Shown piece after piece: positions 26,372 to 34,406 of a DNA stretch of 64,000 nucleotides (position 1 is its first letter; each line of letters starts with the position of its first letter). The notes under the pieces are model-generated. The model was not told the DNA's origin and did not search any database. It worked only from the letters and a program-made list of their open reading frames with translations. Both the position numbers and the translations under genes were made by a program. Origin of the DNA: Streptomyces collinus (GTDB taxonomy: Bacteria > Actinomycetota > Actinomycetes > Streptomycetales > Streptomycetaceae). Location of the stretch: the NCBI RefSeq assembly GCF_031348265.1, contig NZ_CP133771.1, positions 6,758,001 through 6,822,000 on the forward strand. The letters are read 5' to 3'.

Positions 26372-29300
26372 TCAGCCCAGCAGTTCGACCTCCGCCAGGG
26401 TCGCCTCGCCGTCGAGGACCAGGCGGTACTTCTCGTACGTACCCGGTGACTTCACCGAGAACGCACGGGTCTGCCGGTCCCAGGCGAAGGACTCCCCGGA
26501 GCGCCGGTCCAGCGTCCGCCAGGTGGTGCCGTCGGAGGAGCCCTGGAGCGTCCAGCCGTCCGGTGCCTCCGCCCGGTCCGCCGACGAGGTCAGCGTGTAC
26601 TGGACCGCCTGGGCGCCCTCGCGGACCGGCAGGTCCACGGACGTCACCGCCGCATCCGTCGCCGACGTGTCGTCGAACAGGGCACCGTCCCCCTTCAGCA
26701 CGTCCGCACGGGGCGTCGGCACCTCGTCGTCCCGGGTGATCGACACGGGCGCGGCATGCCTGCCCGTGCCCCAGGACGACGGCCGCGGGCCCATGCCGAA
26801 CTCCAGGACACCGCCCTCGGCGACCAGCGCGTGCGGCAGGGAGGTCTTCGTCCAGGTCCGGCCGTTGACCTTCAGCCCCTGCACATAGACGTTCTTCGCG
26901 CTGTTGCGGGGCGCCTTCACCACCAGTTCGCGCCCGTTCTCCAGATGCACGGTCGCCTTCGTGAACAGGGGCGAGCCGATGGCGTACTCGCCGCTGCCCA
27001 TCACCAGCGGGTAGAAGCCGAGCGCGGAGAACAGGAACCAGGCCGACTGCTCGCCGTTGTCCTCGTCGCCGTGGTAGCCCTGCCCGATCCCGCTGCCGGT
27101 GTACAGCCGGGACAGCACCTCGCGGACGTTCTTCTGCGTCTTCCAGGGCTGCCCGGCCGCGTCGTACATGTACAGGGCGTGGTGGGCGACCTGGTTGGAG
27201 TGCCCGTACATGCCCATCCGCACGTCCCGCGCCTCGGTCATCTCGTGGATGACACCACCGTAGGAGCCGACGAACTCGGGGGAGGCCGTCTCCGGGGTGG
27301 AGAGGTACTCGTCCAGCTTGTCGGCGAGGCCCTTGCGGCCGCCGTACAGGTTGGCCAGGCCCCGGCTGTCCTGCGGGGCGGTGAAGGCGTACCCCCACCC
27401 GTTGGTCTCGGTGTAGTCGTGGCCCCACACCCGGGGGTCGTACTTCGCGGACTCCACCCGCCAGTCGCCCTTGGCGTTCCGGCCCTGGAAGAACCCGGCC
27501 TTCGCGTCGAAGAGGTTCACGTAGTCCTGGGCGCGGTCCAGGAAGTACTCCGACTCCTCCTTGTAGCGCCGCTCGCCGGTCTCCTCGTACAGCTTCCGTC
27601 CCATGCGGGAGATGCCGTAGTCGTTGAGGTAGCCCTCCAGTGCCCAGGACAGGCCCTCGTGCGTCTCGGTGCTCGTGTAGCCGAGGAAGGGGGAGGTGCC
27701 CATGCCCTTGCGGCCGACGCCCGGGTTCGGCGGTACGACCGTCGCGTTCTTCACCGCCGCCTCGTAGGCCGCCTTCGCGTCGAAGTCGACGCCCTTGACG
27801 TAGGCGTCCGCGAACGCCACGTCCGACGACGTTCCCGTCATGAGGTCCGCGTAGCCGGGGGAGGACCAGCGAGAGGTCCAGCCGCCGTCCTTGTACTGCT
27901 GCACGAACCCGTCGGCCAGCTCACCCGCCCGGGAGGGGGTCAGGAACGAGTACGCGGGCCAGGTCGTCCGGTACGTGTCCCAGAAACCGTTGTTGACGTA
28001 CACCTTGCCCTCGACGATCTTCGCGCCGGTGTGCGTCGGGGTGTCCGGGTTCGGCATGGGGGAGAAGGGCGAGGCGTACTTGTGCTTCCCGCCGACCTTC
28101 TCGAACCCGGAGTTCGGGTACAGGTACAGCCGGTACAGGCTGGAGTACAGCGTCGTCAGCTGGTCGGGCGTCGCGCCCTCGACCTCGACCTTGCCGAGCA
28201 GCCGGTCCCACTGCCGCTGGGCGCTCTTCTTCACCGCCTCGAAGGACCTGCCCTCCGGGATCTCCTGGCGGAGGTTGTCCTTCGCCTGGTCGAGGCTGAT
28301 CAGTGAGGTGGCCAGGCGCAGGGTGACGGTCCGGTCGTCGGCCTTGAAGCGCAGATGGCCCTTGACGCCGCTGGAGTCACCCCCGGTCACCGGCTTGTCG
28401 AACTCGCCGTGGACGAACAGCCGGGTCGCCCCCGTCGACAGCCCGGACTTCACGTCCGAGTAGCCGGTGACGACCCCGTTCTCCTTGTCGAGGGTGAGCC
28501 CCGCCTGGTCCGTCACGTTGTCGAAGAGGACGCTCGCGTCGTCGCCGGGGTAGGTGAAGCGCAGCGCCGCCGCGTGGTCGGTCGGCGCCATCTCGGCCTT
28601 CAGCCCGTTCTCGAACCGCACCCCGTAGTAGTACGGCCGTGCCGTCTCGTTCTCGTGCTTGAAGGCCAGCTCCCGAGCCTCCCGGCCGAGGTCCGGAGTA
28701 CCGGAGGCGAGGGACGGCATCACCTGGAAGGTCTGCCGGTCGCCCATCCAGGGACTGGGCTCATGACTCGCGCTGAACGCCTGGATCGTCGGCAGGTTGT
28801 CGGAATTGTTGGCTCGCGCGTAGTCGTACAGCCAGCTCAGCGATCCCGCGTTGGTCACCGGCGTCCAGAAGTTGAAGCCGTGCGGCACCGCCGTCGCCGG
28901 GAAGTTGTTGCCGCGTGAGAAGCCGCCGCTGGAGTTGGTGCCCCGGGTCGTCACCGCGTAGTCCGACAGATGGGCCTTCGGCCGCTCGGGGGCGGCGGAC
29001 TCGATGGTCACGTCGTCCAGCCAGCCCCGGAACTTCGCCGGGCCCTCGGGGGAGTCGTACGCCACCAGGATCCGGTCCACGGTCTTCCCGGCCGCGACCG
29101 ACCCGATCCGCGAGGCCACGTCGTTCCACTGGTTGACGTAGAGGATCTTCGCCGCGCCCTGCCCCTGCGGGGTCAGCGGGAAGCCGTGCTGGTCGGTGGC
29201 GCGCAGCTCGCTCAGGTGGGTGCCGTCCGTGAAGGCGAGGTCGACGGAGACGTTCGTGGCGTCGTAGTCGAGGTCGCCGTCCGCCATCGACGGGAAGATC

Positions 29301-30169
29301 CGGTAGGCCAGCCGCGTGTTCCGGCCGACGGCCACGTTCACGTCGAAGACCTTGTTGTACGAGTACGCCCGCCCGTCGGCGGTGTGCCGGCCGGCGTAAC
29401 GCAGGGCCCGCTTCCCGGTGAACCCGGCGCCCGCCTTGGCGGTGGGGGAGCCGCTCGGCCCGCGGTCGACCAGGGAGAGCATGTCCTGCGGGACCGGCCC
29501 TTCGCCGCCGCCCGTGGACAGCTGGAGGTCGGCGAGCTGGAGGATGCCTCCGCCGTTGTTCGCGGTGACGTCCAGCCGGAAGTGCCGGTACTCGCCGGGT
29601 GCGGCGAGGTCGTACGTCTTGGTCTGGAACCGCTCGGAGAAGGATTCGCCGGAGCGGGAGTCCAGGGTCTTCCAGTCCTTGCCGTCGGCCGAACCCTTCA
29701 GGGCCCAGTCCTTCGGGTCGCGCTCATCGTGGTCGTTGGCCGACGTCAGCGCGTAACGCACCAGTTTGACTGGTTTGTCCAGGTCGAACTCGGCCCAGCC
29801 GGTGGGCTCGAAGGTGAGCCACTTGGTGCTCGGTTCACCGTCGACGAGGTTCTCCTTCACCTCGCCGCCGCCCGTGTTCTCGGCACTGGCCCGGACATCG
29901 GTGACCCGGTCGGTCACATTGCCCGGTATGCCGCTGCTGTAGCCGCCGTCCACGCCGGAGGCGCGCTTGCCCCCGTCGGGGCCGGTGTCGACGGTGTTGG
30001 ACCAGTCCGGAACAGGGTCGTCCGCCTCGAACGAGGACGTGAACCCCCGATCGGGTTTCCCGGGGGCCTGCGGCAGTGCGACCGCAACGCCCTGCGAACC
30101 CAGGGCCAAAGCGAAGGCGGTCGCCGACACGACCGCCGAACCCCATCTGTGCCGAGCTTTCCGCTGCAT
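26372..30169 (-). CDS. Secreted GH92 alpha-1,2-mannosidase with F5/8-type (CBM32) domains
   Basis: The 1265-residue secreted enzyme starts at the ATG at 30169 (MQRKARHRWG), with GGGAGGG upstream. The signal peptide ends near ALPQA. An N-terminal coagulation-factor-type (F5/8, CBM32-like) domain spans about 75-190, an additional beta-sandwich about 210-380, and the GH92 catalytic core about 400-1130. The core carries the defining motif YHGDEDNGEQSAWF followed by SALGFYPLVMGSGEYAIG. A second F5/8 domain closes the protein (about 1150-1265). GH92 enzymes are calcium-dependent exo-alpha-mannosidases acting on N-glycans and yeast mannan. It is divergent from the GlcNAc/chitobiose transporter genes. 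The 20-nt gap to GH67 suggests possible read-through. Confidence 0.95.
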   Translation of the reverse strand: MQRKARHRWGSAVVSATAFALALGSQGVAVALPQAPGKPDRGFTSSFEADDPVPDWSNTVDTGPDGGKRASGVDGGYSSGIPGNVTDRVTDVRASAENTGGGEVKENLVDGEPSTKWLTFEPTGWAEFDLDKPVKLVRYALTSANDHDERDPKDWALKGSADGKDWKTLDSRSGESFSERFQTKTYDLAAPGEYRHFRLDVTANNGGGILQLADLQLSTGGGEGPVPQDMLSLVDRGPSGSPTAKAGAGFTGKRALRYAGRHTADGRAYSYNKVFDVNVAVGRNTRLAYRIFPSMADGDLDYDATNVSVDLAFTDGTHLSELRATDQHGFPLTPQGQGAAKILYVNQWNDVASRIGSVAAGKTVDRILVAYDSPEGPAKFRGWLDDVTIESAAPERPKAHLSDYAVTTRGTNSSGGFSRGNNFPATAVPHGFNFWTPVTNAGSLSWLYDYARANNSDNLPTIQAFSASHEPSPWMGDRQTFQVMPSLASGTPDLGREARELAFKHENETARPYYYGVRFENGLKAEMAPTDHAAALRFTYPGDDASVLFDNVTDQAGLTLDKENGVVTGYSDVKSGLSTGATRLFVHGEFDKPVTGGDSSGVKGHLRFKADDRTVTLRLATSLISLDQAKDNLRQEIPEGRSFEAVKKSAQRQWDRLLGKVEVEGATPDQLTTLYSSLYRLYLYPNSGFEKVGGKHKYASPFSPMPNPDTPTHTGAKIVEGKVYVNNGFWDTYRTTWPAYSFLTPSRAGELADGFVQQYKDGGWTSRWSSPGYADLMTGTSSDVAFADAYVKGVDFDAKAAYEAAVKNATVVPPNPGVGRKGMGTSPFLGYTSTETHEGLSWALEGYLNDYGISRMGRKLYEETGERRYKEESEYFLDRAQDYVNLFDAKAGFFQGRNAKGDWRVESAKYDPRVWGHDYTETNGWGYAFTAPQDSRGLANLYGGRKGLADKLDEYLSTPETASPEFVGSYGGVIHEMTEARDVRMGMYGHSNQVAHHALYMYDAAGQPWKTQKNVREVLSRLYTGSGIGQGYHGDEDNGEQSAWFLFSALGFYPLVMGSGEYAIGSPLFTKATVHLENGRELVVKAPRNSAKNVYVQGLKVNGRTWTKTSLPHALVAEGGVLEFGMGPRPSSWGTGRHAAPVSITRDDEVPTPRADVLKGDGALFDDTSATDAAVTSVDLPVREGAQAVQYTLTSSADRAEAPDGWTLQGSSDGTTWRTLDRRSGESFAWDRQTRAFSVKSPGTYEKYRLVLDGEATLAEVELLG

Positions 30170-30192
30170 CAACGGGTACCCTCCCTGCGCAG

Positions 30193-30204
30193 TGGACAAC
30201 GTTG
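30193..30204. promoter_or_regulatory. LacI-family-type operator upstream of the GH92 gene
   Basis: GACAACGTTGTC is a perfect 12-bp palindrome 24 nt before the GH92 start. Its central CG and overall form match operators of LacI/GalR repressors for glycosidase genes. The regulator is not identifiable from the sequence. Confidence 0.6.
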
Positions 30205-30379
30205 TCACTATCGATGCGCAAGGACCAGTAGTTGCCCAAGTGGCGGGGAGTGTCAAGGGTGTTGCCTGTGGCATTCGGGCGCGGTGACCGGGATATTTCC
30301 GGCGGAGCACCAACAGGTCACTCATACTTCCGCGAGGTCTCAACTCGGATAAGACCCACGGCCAACCTTGCGTTCGATC

Positions 30380-30412
30380 TTGATCCGCTGGCGGGAAGTG
30401 GACTATACCTGT
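30380..30412 (+). promoter_or_regulatory. ngcE promoter overlapped by a DasR-type (dre) site
   Basis: A -35 TTGATC (30380-30385) and a -10 TATACC (30404-30409) are 18 nt apart. Positions 30397-30412 match 13 of 16 bases of the DasR operator (consensus A-S-TGGTCTAGACCA-S-T) and cover the -10 box. DasR is the GntR-family GlcNAc-6-phosphate-sensing repressor of chitin and GlcNAc genes in Streptomyces, so repression of the GlcNAc importer is expected. It lies about 140 nt before the ngcE start. Confidence 0.6.
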
Positions 30413-30551
30413 CGGACGCTTCACACGATCCGCACTTCAGCGCCCACACGTCATCACCCGCACTTTCCTGCACGACCCAGCTTGACCCGATCGCGGTGCC
30501 GGGGAGGATCCGGTTCACCGCCTGAGTCCTGGAGAAGGCGAGGACTTGAGC

Positions 30552-32006
30552 ATGGGATCCACTTCCGCCGAGAACCACGGCACCGAGGGTGTCGGCCGCC
30601 GTGATCTGATCAAAAGGTCCGCCGCGCTCGGGCTGATCTCCGTACCCACCATGAGCTTCCTGTCCGCCTGCGCCAGCAGCGGCGGGGACGACAGCGGGGA
30701 CAAGGCCAAGGCCGGCAAGAAGACCGCGAAGAACCCGCTCGCCGTCAACGACACGGCCGGGATGGAATTCGTCCTGTTCGACGGCGGCTTCGGCAAGGAG
30801 TACGCCGAGGACGCCGTGAAGATCTACGAGAAGAACTTCCCCAAGGCCTCGGTGAAGTTCTCCGCCACCCAGAAGATCCAGTCCACGCTCCAGCCCCGCT
30901 TCAACCAGGGCACCCCGCCGGATCTCATCGACAACTCCGGCGCCGAGCAGATGGACATGGGCGTCCTGGCCGGCAAGAACCAGCTCACCGACCTCACCCC
31001 GCTGCTGGACGCGCCCTCCTACGACGACCCGGGCAAGAAGGTCCGCGACACGCTGCGCCCCGGCATCGTGGAGATGGGCCGGCTCGACGGCGAGAAGGTC
31101 TGGATCCTCTACTACGCCTACACGGTCTACGGCGTCTGGTACTCGCAGAAGGCCCTGGACTCGCTCGACGAGCAGTACCCCGAGACCTGGGACCAGATGC
31201 TCGCCGTCTGCGAGAAGGCCAAGAAGAAGGGCATGGCGGGCTGGACATACGCGGGCAAATACCCTTACTACCTCCCCTTCTCGCTCTACCCGATGATCGG
31301 CAAGGTCGGCGGCCGGGAGGTCCTCGACGCCATCGACAACCTGGAGCCGAACGCCTGGAAGCACCCGGCCGTCAAGGCCTGCTTCGACGCGTACTACGAG
31401 CTCTACAAGAAGGGTTACGTCCTCAAGGGCACCCCGGGCCTGGACCACATCCAGTCACAGACCGCGTGGGCCGAGGGCAAGGCGCTGTTCATCCCGAACG
31501 GCTCCTGGGTGGAGAACGAGTCGGCCAACGTCATCCCCGAGGACTTCGACCTGGCCGTCTCCGCGCCCACCGGCATCGACTCCTCCGACAAGATGCCCTT
31601 CGGCACGATCTGGGCCTCCGGCGGCGAGCCCTTCATCATCCCGGCCAAGGCGAAGAACGCCGCCGGCGGCATGGAGCAGCTGCGCATCATGCTCAGCGAG
31701 GCCTCCTCCAAGAACTTCACCGGAAAGGTGAAGTCGCTGACCGCGTACAACGGCGGCACCGACGGCGTCACCCTCACCCCCGGTCTGAAATCCGGTGTCG
31801 CGGCACTGGACAAGGCCGGCGAGAACGTGGTGAATCCCCGTATGCAGGACTGGTACGTGCAGTTGCAGAAGGAGAAGATCGGCGTCTCCGGGCTGGGCGA
31901 GATGATGGCCGGCCGCCTGACCCCGGCCGAGGCCATCAAGAAGATCCAGGCCTTCGCCGACGAGACCGCCAACGACGACTCCATCAAGCACTACAAGCAC
32001 CAGTAA
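30552..32006 (+). CDS. ngcE: N-acetylglucosamine/diacetylchitobiose-binding lipoprotein NgcE
   Basis: The 484-residue lipoprotein has a twin-arginine signal (GRRDLIKRSAALGLIS) ending in an LSAC lipobox near residue 37. ATG 30552 with GAGGA 7 nt upstream is chosen; a TTG at 30546 also has a ribosome-binding-like sequence and is possible. The mature domain is a CUT1 binding protein with GGFGKEYAEDAVKIYEK, FNQGTPPDLIDNSGAEQMDMG and WILYYAYTVYGVWYSQKAL. These agree with the NgcE family that binds GlcNAc and chitobiose. It is followed by two permease genes (ngcF, ngcG) and then the ROK regulator, the order I remember from S. coelicolor. A DasR-like site in the promoter supports the role. Confidence 0.88.
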   Translation: MGSTSAENHGTEGVGRRDLIKRSAALGLISVPTMSFLSACASSGGDDSGDKAKAGKKTAKNPLAVNDTAGMEFVLFDGGFGKEYAEDAVKIYEKNFPKASVKFSATQKIQSTLQPRFNQGTPPDLIDNSGAEQMDMGVLAGKNQLTDLTPLLDAPSYDDPGKKVRDTLRPGIVEMGRLDGEKVWILYYAYTVYGVWYSQKALDSLDEQYPETWDQMLAVCEKAKKKGMAGWTYAGKYPYYLPFSLYPMIGKVGGREVLDAIDNLEPNAWKHPAVKACFDAYYELYKKGYVLKGTPGLDHIQSQTAWAEGKALFIPNGSWVENESANVIPEDFDLAVSAPTGIDSSDKMPFGTIWASGGEPFIIPAKAKNAAGGMEQLRIMLSEASSKNFTGKVKSLTAYNGGTDGVTLTPGLKSGVAALDKAGENVVNPRMQDWYVQLQKEKIGVSGLGEMMAGRLTPAEAIKKIQAFADETANDDSIKHYKHQ

Positions 32007-32050
32007 CGGAACCGGAAAACCCAATTTCCGCACACGGCACCGGAGTGGCG

Positions 32051-32977
32051 ATGCAGCACGGCAAGTACCGGTTCATCGTGGGCTTCCTGGCGTTGCCCCT
32101 GGGACTGTACGCGCTCTTCGTGGTCTGGCCGTTCATCCAGTCCATCTATTACTCGTTCACGGACTGGACCGGCCTGAGCCCCGAATTCAAGATGGTCGGT
32201 TTCGACAACTACAGCCGGATGCTCGACGACGACATCTTCTGGAAGTCGTTGCAGCACAGCCTGCTGTTCGCCCTCCTGCTGCCGGTGGTGACGATCGGCC
32301 TCGCGCTGTTCTTCGCCTTCATGATCAACGTGGGCGGCAGAAAGAGAAAGAACGGCCCGGTGATCACCGGTGTCCGCGGCTCCTCCTTCTACAAGATCGT
32401 CTACTTCTTCCCGCAGGTCCTCTCGATCGCCATCGTCGCGCTGCTGTTCGCGTTCGCGTACAACCCGGACAGCGGCGCGCTCAACTCGCTGCTGCGCGGC
32501 ATCGGCCTGGACGACGTCCAGCCCCTGTGGCTGGGCGACCCCGATCTGGCCCTCTGGGCGGTGATGGCGGTCCTCGTCTGGTCGACCGTCGGCTTCTTCG
32601 TCGTCCTCTTCTCCGCCGGCATGGCCTCCATCCCGGCGGAGATGTACGAGGCCGCGCTCCTGGACGGCGCGAACCGCGTCACCACGTTCTTCCGGGTCAC
32701 CCTGCCCCTCCTCTGGGACACGGTGCAGTCCGGCTGGGTCTACATGGGCATCCTCGCCCTGGGTGCCGAGTCGTTCGCGGTCGTACAGATCATGACGACC
32801 GGGCCGGGCGGTCCCGACTACTCGACCACCGTCATGGTCCTGTACGTGTACCAGAAGGCGTTCCGTGACGGGCAGGCCGCCTACGCCACCACCATCGGAG
32901 TCGCCCTGCTCGTCGTCACGCTGGCCTTCGCCGCCGTGGTGATGCGGCTGGGCCGTCGCGAGCGGCTGGAGTACTGA
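32051..32977 (+). CDS. ngcF: GlcNAc/chitobiose ABC transporter permease NgcF
   Basis: The 308-residue inner membrane permease starts at the ATG at 32051 with GGAG 6 nt before it. Six hydrophobic segments are visible, starting with FIVGFLALPLGLYALFVVWPF. YYSFTDWTGLSPEFKMVGFDNY is typical of MalF-class CUT1 permeases. The EAA loop is MYEAALLDGANRVTTFFRVTLP. It lies 44 nt downstream of ngcE and 3 nt upstream of ngcG. The pair forms the channel for GlcNAc/chitobiose; no ATPase gene is present, so the shared MsiK ATPase is expected to energise it. Confidence 0.9.
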   Translation: MQHGKYRFIVGFLALPLGLYALFVVWPFIQSIYYSFTDWTGLSPEFKMVGFDNYSRMLDDDIFWKSLQHSLLFALLLPVVTIGLALFFAFMINVGGRKRKNGPVITGVRGSSFYKIVYFFPQVLSIAIVALLFAFAYNPDSGALNSLLRGIGLDDVQPLWLGDPDLALWAVMAVLVWSTVGFFVVLFSAGMASIPAEMYEAALLDGANRVTTFFRVTLPLLWDTVQSGWVYMGILALGAESFAVVQIMTTGPGGPDYSTTVMVLYVYQKAFRDGQAAYATTIGVALLVVTLAFAAVVMRLGRRERLEY

Positions 32978-32980
32978 CCG

Positions 32981-33901
32981 TTGAAGACGACCGAAACCCC
33001 CGCGCCGCTCCCGGCCGAGTCCGGAGCCCCGATCACCAAGACGGACGTCCGGCCGCCGCCTGTGAAGGAGAAGAAAGAGGGCACCGTCCTCAACGTCTTC
33101 TCCCACGGCGTCCTGGTCATCTGGGCGTTCATGGTGGTCATGCCGCTGCTCTGGGCGGTCATGACGTCCTTCAAGGACGACCGCTCGATCTTCAGCTCCC
33201 CCTGGTCGCTCCCGGACTCCCTGCACTTCGACAACTGGTCGCGGGCGTGGACCCAGGCCAACATGAGCGACTACTTCCTCAACACGGTGCTCGTGGTGGG
33301 CGGCTCCCTCATCGGCACGCTGGTCCTCGGCTCCATGGCGGCCTACGTCCTGGCCCGCTTCGACTTCCCCGGCAACCGCTTCATCTACTTCCTGTTCATC
33401 GGCGGCATGAGCTTCCCGATCATGCTCGCGCTGGTCCCGCTGTTCTACGTCGTGAACAACATGGGCCTGCTGAACACCATCCACGGCCTGATCCTGGTCT
33501 ACATCGCCTACTCGCTGCCGTTCACGGTGTTCTTCCTGGCGGCGTTCTTCCGCACGCTGCCGACGTCGATCGCCGAGGCGGCGTTCGTCGACGGGGCCTC
33601 CCACAGCCGTACGTTCTTCCAGATCATGCTCCCGATGGCCAAGCCGGGCCTGATCAGCGTCGGCATCTTCAACTTCCTGGGGCAGTGGAACCAGTACATG
33701 CTGCCGACGGTCCTGAACACCGACCCCGACAAGCGGGTCCTCACGCAGGGTCTGGTGCAGCTGGCGGTCAGCCAGGGGTACAAGGGCGACTGGTCGGGCC
33801 TGTTCGCGGGTCTGGTCATGGCGATGCTGCCGGTGCTGGCGGCGTACATCGTCTTCCAGCGGCAGGTGGTGCAGGGGCTCACTGCGGGGGCGTTGAAGTA
33901 G
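32981..33901 (+). CDS. ngcG: GlcNAc/chitobiose ABC transporter permease NgcG
   Basis: The 306-residue MalG-class permease starts at a TTG (32981), 3 nt after the ngcF stop, with GGAG 9 nt upstream. The first 40 residues are a charged Pro-rich cytoplasmic segment (VRPPPVKEKKEG). Six membrane segments follow. The EAA loop is IAEAAFVDGASHSRTFFQIMLP, followed by FNFLGQWNQYMLPTVL. It is the last gene of the ngcEFG operon. A short hairpin (33976-33996) and a dispersed repeat follow before the ROK regulator. Confidence 0.9.
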   Translation: MKTTETPAPLPAESGAPITKTDVRPPPVKEKKEGTVLNVFSHGVLVIWAFMVVMPLLWAVMTSFKDDRSIFSSPWSLPDSLHFDNWSRAWTQANMSDYFLNTVLVVGGSLIGTLVLGSMAAYVLARFDFPGNRFIYFLFIGGMSFPIMLALVPLFYVVNNMGLLNTIHGLILVYIAYSLPFTVFFLAAFFRTLPTSIAEAAFVDGASHSRTFFQIMLPMAKPGLISVGIFNFLGQWNQYMLPTVLNTDPDKRVLTQGLVQLAVSQGYKGDWSGLFAGLVMAMLPVLAAYIVFQRQVVQGLTAGALK

Positions 33902-33975
33902 CCCGGGCCGGAGGGGCTGGGGCCGGGTGGGTCCGCAACCCGGCGGAGCGGGGTACCGCTGCGCCCACCCGTGCC

Positions 33976-33996
33976 GCCTGGGGACACCGCCCAGGC
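33976..33996 (+). terminator. Short hairpin downstream of ngcG
   Basis: Seven-base arms GCCTGGG and CCCAGGC enclose a 7-nt loop, 75 nt beyond the ngcG stop. It could end the operon transcript, although no U-run follows. Confidence 0.4.
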
Positions 33997-34046
33997 CCTT
34001 GAGGCACTGGGGGGAGGCATGCATGCCCGCAGCTGGGGCGGAGCGC

Positions 34047-34229
34047 GCCCGCACCCGCGTACGGCGAGCAGGGGCCGTGTCGGGGGGTGTCCGCCCGCAG
34101 CGGTTGGCGCGTCAACGGGGAGTCAGTCGGCGTCCGAGCCCATCGCGCCGTTCCGAGGACGGACACCCCCCGGCGCGGCCCCGGCCCCCACACGGCGCAA
34201 GGCGAAGACGCGCACCCCCGAACAGCCGC
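34047..34229 (+). repeat. MITE-like dispersed intergenic repeat, copy A
   Basis: About 180 bp that recurs in reverse complement at 42898-43078. The core is bounded by 13-bp terminal inverted repeats CGGGGGGTGTCCG (34081-34093) and CGGACACCCCCCG (34160-34172). Between them lies a conserved stretch containing GCAGCGGTTGGCGCGTCAAC and CATCGCGCCGTTCCGAGG. Similarity between copies continues about 30 bp to the left and 55 bp to the right of the terminal repeats. It lies between the ngc operon and rok7B7. Short frames across it are not genes. Confidence 0.8.
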
Positions 34230-34406
34230 GCGGGCCGCCGCAGGCAGAAAGCGCGTACCCCCACATAGCGCTCCGCGACGGACCGCATACGCCGCGGAAT
34301 CAGTTCAACCTCTTGACGGGAGGCAACCCGAACGGCTCAGCTTAGAGTTCACTAGTTGGACATAGACGGGGTCTCATCGAAGCGGCCCCGTGCGCAGGAG
34401 GTCGTC

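Noticed and set aside
23580..26888. 1102-codon plus-strand frame spanning GH42 and GH67 genes
   Set aside because: It crosses two genuine genes in the wrong frame and shows only low-complexity Arg/Pro/Gly sequence.
26352..27428. N-terminal extension of the GH67 frame
   Set aside because: It runs inside the GH92 gene out of frame. A GTG at 26351 with a ribosome binding site gives the normal GH67 length.
34087..34365. Short frame inside MITE-like copy A, with a similar frame in copy B
   Set aside because: Similarity between the two frames is explained by the DNA repeat. Neither has a ribosome binding site, and they end in unrelated sequence.
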